Shown here: positions 8,066-13,097 of the stretch, piece by piece | Layout: every line of letters begins with the position of its first letter | How positions within the stretch are numbered: position 1 is the stretch's first letter | Assembly (NCBI GenBank): GCA_938008005.1 | Contig: CALLLZ010000460.1 | Location: 1 to 13,097 of the forward strand | Direction of reading: 5' to 3' | Source of the DNA: an uncultured Marinicella sp. | GTDB taxonomy: Bacteria; Pseudomonadota; Gammaproteobacteria; Xanthomonadales; Marinicellaceae | DNA length: 13,097 nt | Made by a program: the position numbers and the translations under genes | The notes under the pieces: generated by a model | Seen by the model: the letters and a program-made list of their open reading frames with translations, nothing else | Told to the model about the DNA's origin: nothing | Database searches by the model: none

Positions 8066-9083
8066 TAGCCTCAGGTGTTAACTCATTTGATTCTACATTA
8101 TTATAAGTGTCATCAGTGTTGGTGGTCTCAGAGTCAGCTTGCTGGTTGTTTTTTTGTAATTGGCTGTTATCCTGAGCTTGCTCCTCAAAGTCAAAATCAA
8201 TCAAAGCAGATGGGTTAATTACAGAAGTCGTTGTTGGGTTGTTGATGTCATTCTGTTTAATCTTATGGGGCCAAATCAAGAACACTTCGGTTAATCGATC
8301 TAATTCTGCAAAAGGTGATGCCACTGCGGTTTTAAAGGTTCTATTTGGGCTGACTGCCAAGGATTTGACTTCAGCTAATTTCAACCCTCTAGGAAAGCGG
8401 TTGCCAAAACCAGATGTGACCAACACATCACCCACTTGTATGTCACCACTGGTTGGTATTTCTTTCAGCCAAATCTTTTCTCCGTTACCATAGGCTATGG
8501 TGCGCATGCCAGTGCGCAGAATTTCGATGGGGATGGCGTGGGTGGTGTCAGTGACCAAAATGACATGAGCAAAATTGTGACCCAAAACATCAACTTGGCC
8601 AATCACACCAGCTAAGTTTAATACAGCTTGGCCCACAAATAAGCCATCTGCCCGGCCTTGATCAATAACCACATGTTGTTTGTTTTGAGTTTGGTTGATA
8701 TTTGAAACGAAGGCGACGCTGGTTGTTAACGGAGAGTTTTGAGTGGCTGATAACATGGTCCGTAATCGCAGATTTTCTGCTGCCAGAGATACGTTTTGTT
8801 GTACTTTGAGTTCAGCATCTAATAGCTGTTCTTTGAGTTGATTATTTTCCTGGATCAAGTTGGCCTGCCGTGATACTGCTAATTGAGTGATTTGATATAT
8901 GTCTTGTGGCCACTCAATAATTTTTATCAATGGTAAAACTGCCAATGATAAAGTGTTTCTAATGGGTTGGGCTAATTGATTGTTCTTGTCAGCAATCATC
9001 AGTACCATACAGATGAACTCTAGGATCAAGAATTTAAACAGCGGAGATTGGGTTAATTTTTGGTTGCTTTTAAGGGTTTCCAT
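8058..9083 (-). CDS. mreC: Rod shape-determining protein MreC
   Basis: MreC is a bitopic inner-membrane protein whose periplasmic part binds PBP2 and switches on the PBP2-RodA synthase. The 341 residues contain a short cytoplasmic tail, a membrane segment at about 15-31 and a coiled coil at about 73-111 (QENNQLKEQLLDAELKV and following). Two periplasmic beta-barrel domains run from about 120 to 270, with landmarks HVVIDQGRADGLFVGQAV, GVIGQV, LVTDTTHAIPI and GDVLVTSGFGNRFPRGL. The last 65 or so residues (about 275-341) are acidic, rich in N, Q, T, D and E, and probably disordered. E. coli MreC also has a disordered tail, but it is rich in Pro, Ala and Gln. The gene follows mreB after 25 bp without a strong ribosome site and overlaps mreD by 8 nt. 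Confidence 0.96.
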   Translation of the reverse strand: METLKSNQKLTQSPLFKFLILEFICMVLMIADKNNQLAQPIRNTLSLAVLPLIKIIEWPQDIYQITQLAVSRQANLIQENNQLKEQLLDAELKVQQNVSLAAENLRLRTMLSATQNSPLTTSVAFVSNINQTQNKQHVVIDQGRADGLFVGQAVLNLAGVIGQVDVLGHNFAHVILVTDTTHAIPIEILRTGMRTIAYGNGEKIWLKEIPTSGDIQVGDVLVTSGFGNRFPRGLKLAEVKSLAVSPNRTFKTAVASPFAELDRLTEVFLIWPHKIKQNDINNPTTTSVINPSALIDFDFEEQAQDNSQLQKNNQQADSETTNTDDTYNNVESNELTPEANE

Positions 9084-9108
9084 TAAAAATTATTCAATCT
9101 CTGGCTTG

Positions 9109-10158
9109 TTACCTGAAAGGTGCGAAGAAGTCGGAACCTTCTTGGTCAATGATTTCAAGCGCTTTGCCGCCGCCTCGAGCAACACACGTTAGTGGGTCTT
9201 CGGCAACAAATACGGGTAAACCGGTTTCTTCCATTAATAATTTATCCAAATCTTTTAATAAAGCGCCACCTCCGGTTAAAACGATACCTTGTTCAGCCAC
9301 ATCCGCACACAATTCAGGTGGGGTTTGTTCTAAAGCTGTTTTTACCGAAGCCACAATGCCTGACAAGGGTTCGTGTAAAGCCTCCAGAGCTTCGTTGTTT
9401 GTCATAGTGAACTTACGGGGTACGCCTTCTGCTAAGTTACGACCAGAAACCTCCAAAGAAATTTCTTCGGCAGCCGGATAGGCGCAACCAATTTCATGTT
9501 TAATTCTTTCTGCGGTAGATTCTCCAATCAAAGTGCCATAACTGCGGCGGACATAAGAAATCAATGAATCATCAAACTTATCACCGCCTATTTTAACTGA
9601 GGCTGAGTAGACAATACCGTTCAAAGACAATACCGCTACTTCAGAAGTACCACCACCAATATCTAACACCATGCTGCCTCGTGCCTCATGAATTGGAATG
9701 CCAGCACCGATCGCAGCAGCCATAGGCTCTTCTATCAAAAAAACTTCGGCGGCTCCTGCTCCTGAAGCCGACTCTTCGATCGCTCGACGCTCCACCTGGG
9801 TTGAGCCACATGGAACACAAATCAATACTCGACATGAAGGTTTTAACCAACGGTTAGAATGTACTTTGCGAATGAAGTGCTGTAACATCGCAGAGGTCAT
9901 ATCAAAATCAGCTATCACACCATCTTTTAAGGGGCGAATCGTTTTGATGTTGCCCGGGGTTCTGCCTAACATCATTTTGGCATCGGCACCAACGGAAGCA
10001 ATATGGACTTGACCACCACGGTTTTGATCCATGCGAACTGCAACAACAGAGGGTTCATTTAATACAATGCCATGATCGCGCATGTAAATGAGGGTGTTGG
10101 CGGTTCCTAAATCTATGGACAAATCGTTTGAAAACAGGCTTCTGATTTTTTTAAACAT
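9109..10158 (-). CDS. mreB: Actin-like rod shape-determining protein MreB
   Basis: MreB forms membrane-bound ATP-dependent filaments that orient and move the elongation machinery. The protein has 349 residues (E. coli: 347) and reads as canonical. The N-terminal amphipathic membrane-binding stretch is MFKKIRSLFS. The first phosphate loop is DLGTANTLIY at 16-25, followed by VPCGSTQVERRA and EEPMAAAIGAG. The second phosphate loop is DIGGGTSEVAVLS at 166-178, and the adenosine motif is LTGGGALL at 294-301. It ends in APFR. The ATG at 10158 has no clear Shine-Dalgarno, and its leader cannot be fixed because the promoter is uncertain. mreB is the first gene of the leftward unit and diverges from gatC across 105 bp. 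Solitary mreB paralogues exist in other bacteria, but the following mreC and mreD mark this as the principal copy. Confidence 0.98.
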   Translation of the reverse strand: MFKKIRSLFSNDLSIDLGTANTLIYMRDHGIVLNEPSVVAVRMDQNRGGQVHIASVGADAKMMLGRTPGNIKTIRPLKDGVIADFDMTSAMLQHFIRKVHSNRWLKPSCRVLICVPCGSTQVERRAIEESASGAGAAEVFLIEEPMAAAIGAGIPIHEARGSMVLDIGGGTSEVAVLSLNGIVYSASVKIGGDKFDDSLISYVRRSYGTLIGESTAERIKHEIGCAYPAAEEISLEVSGRNLAEGVPRKFTMTNNEALEALHEPLSGIVASVKTALEQTPPELCADVAEQGIVLTGGGALLKDLDKLLMEETGLPVFVAEDPLTCVARGGGKALEIIDQEGSDFFAPFR

Positions 10159-10263
10159 GTGATAATTGTAGTTACATCTGATTGGTAAAAAATGGCATAA
10201 TATCCCGCGGCTTGGCTTTGTTGCAGGCCAATCTGCAAATTATATATGAATCCGGCTTAAAAA
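10159..10263. promoter_or_regulatory. Divergent mreB/gatC promoter region
   Basis: These 105 bp separate the two start codons and must hold at least part of the control of both units. For mreB (minus strand) the best candidate is a TATTAT -10 read from 10202 down to 10197, with a weak TGCAAC -35 read from 10225 down to 10220, 17 bp apart. A consensus-like TACAAT at 10170 down to 10165 is another -10, but it would start RNA almost at the ATG. For gatC (plus strand) one option is TTGTTG at 10218-10223 with TATATA at 10241-10246 (17-bp spacing), or the staggered TTGCAG at 10221 with TATATG at 10243 (16 bp). Another is CATAAT at 10196-10201, which overlaps the mreB -10 but has a poor -35. These are readings by eye of sigma70-like matches. 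The presence of promoters here is inferred from the divergent layout; the exact boxes are uncertain. Confidence 0.55.
10221..10238. repeat. Perfect 6-bp inverted repeat in the divergent promoter region
   Basis: TTGCAG and CTGCAA are exact reverse complements separated by six bases (GCCAAT). The dyad lies between or over the candidate gatC -35 and -10 elements and just upstream of the candidate mreB -10. This spacing resembles a dimeric-regulator operator. A short hairpin in the RNA is also possible if transcription of gatC starts upstream. The arms do not extend outward, and with arms of only six bases a chance match within 105 bp is not unlikely. I do not recognise it as the site of a named regulator. 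Confidence 0.4.
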
Positions 10264-10551
10264 ATGTCAATTAATCGTAAAGAATTAGAAGAAATTGCCA
10301 CCTTGGCACAATTGAATATTCCTGAATCACAAGTCAATGAAATAACAATTTCATTGAATCAAGTGGTGGCTATGATTGAGCATATCAATGAAGCTGATAC
10401 GGCGGCTGTGAAACCGATGGCCCATCCCAATGATGCTGTCCAATTGGTCAGGTATGATGAAGTGACCGACGGTAGTCATAAAGATGAATTATTGGCTTTG
10501 GCCACGCAGGCTGATGACGATCATTATTTAGTGCCAAAAGTCATAGATTGA
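10264..10551 (+). CDS. gatC: Asp/Glu-tRNA amidotransferase subunit C (GatC)
   Basis: GatC is the small subunit that wraps around and stabilises GatA-GatB in the tRNA-dependent amidotransferase. The protein has 95 residues, the usual family length. Recognisable segments are the N-terminal helix (RKELEEIATLAQLNI), the LNQVVAMIEHINEADT region, PMAHP in the linker, and the C-terminal HYLVPKVID. The ATG at 10264 matches the family's usual N-terminus. The bases before it (AATCCGGCTTAAAAA) contain no purine-rich Shine-Dalgarno, unlike gatA and gatB. It is the first gene of the rightward unit, 25 bp before gatA and divergent from mreB. Confidence 0.96.
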   Translation: MSINRKELEEIATLAQLNIPESQVNEITISLNQVVAMIEHINEADTAAVKPMAHPNDAVQLVRYDEVTDGSHKDELLALATQADDDHYLVPKVID

Positions 10552-10563
10552 AGGCCACTAAAA

Positions 10564-10569
10564 TAAGGA
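10564..10569 (+). promoter_or_regulatory. Shine-Dalgarno site of gatA
   Basis: TAAGGA ends seven bases before the gatA ATG at 10577, an ideal spacing. It fixes the gatA start and contrasts with the absence of such a site before gatC. Confidence 0.8.
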
Positions 10570-10576
10570 ATAAAGT

Positions 10577-12037
10577 ATGATTAATTTAACCATCAGGCAG
10601 ATGTCAGAGTTATTGGTCTCTAAACAAATAAATGTGCAAGAGCTCAGTGGTTTGTTTCACGACCGCTGTCGAGTACACAATCAAACCACTGGTGCTTTAA
10701 TCACCTTGAATAATGAAATCAATGCCGCTGAATTGTTAAATGCCCAAGCATCCATAGAAGCCGGTGACAGCTTATTGGCTGGGATTCCACTGTTACACAA
10801 AGACTTGTTTTGTACCCAAGGCGTTAAAACCACATGCGGCTCGAAAATGCTTGAGAACTTTGTGCCACCATATGATGCCACTGCAGTGAAGCGCTTGGCT
10901 GATGCGGGCATGGTGACTTTAGGTAAAGCTAATATGGACGAGTTTGCAATGGGGTCTTCCAATGAGCATTCAGCTTTTATGGCGGTTAATAACCCTTGGG
11001 ATTTAAGTCGAGTGCCTGGTGGTTCATCAGGCGGTTCAGCTGCAGCAGTGGCGGCCAGAATGGTGCCGATTGCAACGGGCACTGATACAGGAGGATCGAT
11101 TCGCCAACCAGCCGCATTTTGTGGCATTACGGGTATCAAGCCGAGTTACGGTCGAGTTTCGCGACATGGTATGGTTGCCTTTGCTTCGTCTTTAGATCAA
11201 GGTGGAGTTATGGCTCCCGGAGCAGATGATTGTGGCTTAGTACTTTCTGCTATGACTGGACATGATAGCCTAGATTCTACTTCTGCTAATCAACCACCTT
11301 GGCAATGGAAGAAACCTGAAACAGCTGATATGCAAGGATTAAAAGTGGGTGTTGCCAGCGCTTGGATTGAAGGGTTAAAAGATCCAGATATTAAACAAAA
11401 AACCACAGAAGCTATTGAACAACTGAGGTGTAATGGGGCAGAAATTATTGAGATTGAACTACCCCATGCTGATCTGGCGGTTTCTGCCTATTATGTATTG
11501 GCACCCGCTGAATGCTCTTCTAATTTATCACGTTTTGATGGGGTTCGATTTGGTTATCAAGCTAAAGAGATCAGCGATTTAGAATCTCTATACCGACAAA
11601 GCCGTACCGAAGGTTTTGGAGAGGAAGTGAAAAAACGCATAATGATTGGCGCTTGGGCATTGTCATCGGGTTATTACGATGCCTATTACTTAAAAGCGCA
11701 AAAAGTTCGTCGATTAATTAGTGAAGATTTTAAAAAAGCCTTTACTGAAGTAGATATAATTGCTTGCCCCGTTTCACCGGAATTGCCGTTTAAGCATGGC
11801 GAAAAAGTGGATGGTATTAGTATGTACCAAGCTGATAAATTCACCATACCGGCGTCTTTGGCAGGTTTGCCATGTTTGTCGATGCCTATTGGCTTCAGTG
11901 AAAACCCTCAAGGGAGATTGCCGATCGGCTTACAATTAATTGGTCGTTATTTTGATGAGCAAAGTATTCTGTCTGTGGCTGATAAATACCAGCAGCAAAC
12001 TGAGCACCATCTACAAGTTCCGGAGGCCTTCCAGTGA
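10577..12037 (+). CDS. gatA: Asp/Glu-tRNA amidotransferase subunit A (GatA), amidase
   Basis: GatA hydrolyses glutamine (or asparagine) and supplies ammonia to GatB through an internal channel. The 486-residue protein is an amidase-signature enzyme with the full Ser-cisSer-Lys triad: K75 in LLHKD, S150 in PGGSSGGS and the nucleophile S174 in DTGGSIRQP. These sit at a constant four-residue offset from the residues I recall for Staphylococcus aureus GatA (K79, S154, S178). GKANMDEFAMGSSNEHSAF and the C-terminal PASLAGLPCLSMPIGF are also characteristic of GatA rather than of general amidases. The flanking gatC and gatB confirm it. The stop codon overlaps the GTG start of gatB by three bases within GTGA. 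Confidence 0.98.
   Translation: MINLTIRQMSELLVSKQINVQELSGLFHDRCRVHNQTTGALITLNNEINAAELLNAQASIEAGDSLLAGIPLLHKDLFCTQGVKTTCGSKMLENFVPPYDATAVKRLADAGMVTLGKANMDEFAMGSSNEHSAFMAVNNPWDLSRVPGGSSGGSAAAVAARMVPIATGTDTGGSIRQPAAFCGITGIKPSYGRVSRHGMVAFASSLDQGGVMAPGADDCGLVLSAMTGHDSLDSTSANQPPWQWKKPETADMQGLKVGVASAWIEGLKDPDIKQKTTEAIEQLRCNGAEIIEIELPHADLAVSAYYVLAPAECSSNLSRFDGVRFGYQAKEISDLESLYRQSRTEGFGEEVKKRIMIGAWALSSGYYDAYYLKAQKVRRLISEDFKKAFTEVDIIACPVSPELPFKHGEKVDGISMYQADKFTIPASLAGLPCLSMPIGFSENPQGRLPIGLQLIGRYFDEQSILSVADKYQQQTEHHLQVPEAFQ
12022..12026 (+). promoter_or_regulatory. Shine-Dalgarno site of gatB
   Basis: GGAGG, inside the end of gatA, lies seven bases before the GTG at 12034. It is the strongest ribosome-binding site in the window and decides the start in favour of the GTG over the in-frame ATG about 20 codons later. 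Confidence 0.85.
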
Positions 12038-13097
12038 CAAATTCAAAGTTTGATTCGAAGGCTTTCTCAGTCATTGACAGCGAGAAATGGGAAATGGTGA
12101 TTGGTTTAGAAATTCATGTGCGGCTTGATACCATGAGTAAACTTTTTTCTGGAATGAAATCCAGTTACGGTTCACCACCCAACAGTCAGGTAAGTTTTTT
12201 GGATGCGGGTTTACCAGGTACACTGCCAATGATTAATCAAAAAGCACTGGAATATGCGATCAGATTCGGCTTGTCAGTGGATGCAGAAATACCTGATACC
12301 ACCATATTTGCACGCAAAAATTATTTTTATCCTGATTTACCCAAAGGTTATCAAATCAGTCAAATGGATGACCCCATTGTCGGGAAAGGGCAAATAGAAA
12401 TCGAAACGGAAAACGGTAAAAAGACTGTAGAGATTACTCGAGCTCATCTGGAAGAAGATGCTGGAAAATCAATTCATGATAAATACGATCGACTTTCAGC
12501 GATTGATTTGAATCGTGCGGGCACGCCTTTGATTGAAGTGGTTTCTGAACCACAAATGTCGAATGCCAAAGAAGCTGTGGCTTATATGCGAGAAATTTAT
12601 ACCCGAGTGACTCATTTGGGTATATGCGATGGTAATTTACAGGAAGGTTCATTTCGTTGTGACGCCAATGTTTCAATTCGGCCCCAAGGCCAAGTTGAGT
12701 TAGGCACCCGAGCTGAAATAAAAAACCTCAACTCATTCAGGTTTATTGAGAAAGCCATTAACCATGAAGCCAAAAGGCAAGTTAAAATTCTTGAATCTGG
12801 TGGTACGGTGATTCAAGAGACACGACTTTATGATGCAGATAAAGATCAAACCCGTTCAATGCGTAGCAAAGAAAACGCCAACGATTATCGTTACTTTCCA
12901 GATCCAGACCAATTGCCGATCAAGATTTCTGCGGAAATGGTTGAAGCTCAAAAGGCACATATACCGGAGTTTCCTGCTGAAAAAATACAACGTTACATCA
13001 GTCAATTGAGTATCAAGACCGAAGATGCACAAATCATTGCTAATGACATACAGATGGCTCGATTTTTTGAACTGAGTGATCAAAAATCCAACGCGCC
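12034..13097 (+). CDS. gatB: Asp/Glu-tRNA amidotransferase subunit B (GatB), C-terminus cut by window edge
   Basis: GatB binds the misacylated tRNA, phosphorylates its Glu or Asp side chain with ATP, and amidates it with ammonia from GatA. The 354 visible residues cover the catalytic cradle domain and the start of the helical region. Key segments are VIGLEIHV at 22-29, KNYFYPDLPKGYQISQ at 95-110, RAGTPLIEVVSEP at 161-173, NLQEGSFRCDANVSIRP at 201-217, TRAEIKNLNSFRF at 225-237 and DYRYFPDPD at 284-292. The family is about 475-480 residues, so roughly 125 residues, including the tRNA-binding YqeY-like tail, lie beyond the right edge. Two variations stand out: SEPQM where homologues usually have SEPD, and an unusual FSGMKSSYGSPPNSQ where FSGASTAFGAEPNTQ is common. 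The GTG start has a near-perfect Shine-Dalgarno and overlaps gatA, and it gives a 20-residue N-terminal extension before the conserved domain. Confidence 0.97.
   Translation, partial: MTNSKFDSKAFSVIDSEKWEMVIGLEIHVRLDTMSKLFSGMKSSYGSPPNSQVSFLDAGLPGTLPMINQKALEYAIRFGLSVDAEIPDTTIFARKNYFYPDLPKGYQISQMDDPIVGKGQIEIETENGKKTVEITRAHLEEDAGKSIHDKYDRLSAIDLNRAGTPLIEVVSEPQMSNAKEAVAYMREIYTRVTHLGICDGNLQEGSFRCDANVSIRPQGQVELGTRAEIKNLNSFRFIEKAINHEAKRQVKILESGGTVIQETRLYDADKDQTRSMRSKENANDYRYFPDPDQLPIKISAEMVEAQKAHIPEFPAEKIQRYISQLSIKTEDAQIIANDIQMARFFELSDQKSNA

Noticed and set aside
9149..9481. Open frame of 110 codons on the plus strand opposite mreB
   Set aside because: It lies entirely within the highly conserved mreB, has no ribosome site, and its translation resembles no family I know. 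It is a shadow of mreB codon use.
10227..10263. Rho-independent terminator or riboswitch between mreB and gatC
   Set aside because: There is no GC-rich stem followed by a T run on either strand, and 105 bp shared by two start regions leaves little room for a known riboswitch class.
10681..11139. Open frame of 152 codons on the minus strand opposite gatA
   Set aside because: It runs antisense through the GatA catalytic region, is rich in Pro and Ala as expected of a complement frame, and has no Shine-Dalgarno or family resemblance.
12434..13083. Two minus-strand open frames opposite gatB
   Set aside because: Both lie inside conserved gatB coding sequence on the plus strand and show no domain, start signal or plausible promoter.
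1..13097. Mobile elements, CRISPR arrays, tRNA or rRNA genes, phage or defence genes
   Set aside because: Reading both strands I saw no transposase, direct-repeat array, structural RNA or accessory gene; every stretch over about 105 bp is accounted for by core genes.

Overview
The window looks like a chromosomal housekeeping segment from a gammaproteobacterium with moderate-to-low GC (about 40-45% by eye, not counted). Two transcription units diverge from a 105-bp gap at 10159-10263. The protein sequences are clearly gammaproteobacterial: LipB, the YbeD-type DUF493 protein, MreB and PBP2 all read like E. coli or Pseudomonas homologues. GatCAB beside mreB, together with mreBCD-mrdA-rodA-mltB-rlpA-dacA-DUF493-lipB-lipA in one run, is from memory most like Xanthomonadales and AT-richer relatives such as Marinicella. 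That placement is an inference.

Leftward unit (minus strand, 10158 down to 1): eleven genes, tightly packed. Their order is mreB, mreC, mreD, mrdA (PBP2), rodA, mltB, rlpA, dacA, a DUF493/ybeD gene, lipB and lipA; lipA runs off the left edge. The first five encode the Rod-complex (elongasome) core: the actin-like filament, its membrane partners, the SEDS glycosyltransferase and its transpeptidase. The next three remodel peptidoglycan: a lytic transglycosylase, a septal/denuded-glycan lytic transglycosylase with a SPOR domain, and a D,D-carboxypeptidase. The last three are DUF493 and the two enzymes of de novo lipoyl-cofactor synthesis. Most junctions overlap by 1-8 nt or are separated by a few bases, so one long polycistronic mRNA with translational coupling is likely.

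Rightward unit (plus strand, 10264 to 13097): gatC, gatA and gatB (cut by the right edge) encode the tRNA-dependent amidotransferase. It converts Glu-tRNA(Gln) and/or Asp-tRNA(Asn) to the correctly amidated aminoacyl-tRNA. gatA and gatB have strong Shine-Dalgarno sites; gatC has none visible.

The only intergenic stretch of any size is the divergent promoter region. It holds candidate promoter elements and one perfect 6-bp dyad. I saw no tRNA or rRNA genes, mobile elements, CRISPR, phage genes, broken genes or clear terminators. I did not find evidence of a new biological system. The points worth a second look are the operon linkage, the divergent control region, gatC's missing ribosome-binding site and a few residue changes in conserved motifs.
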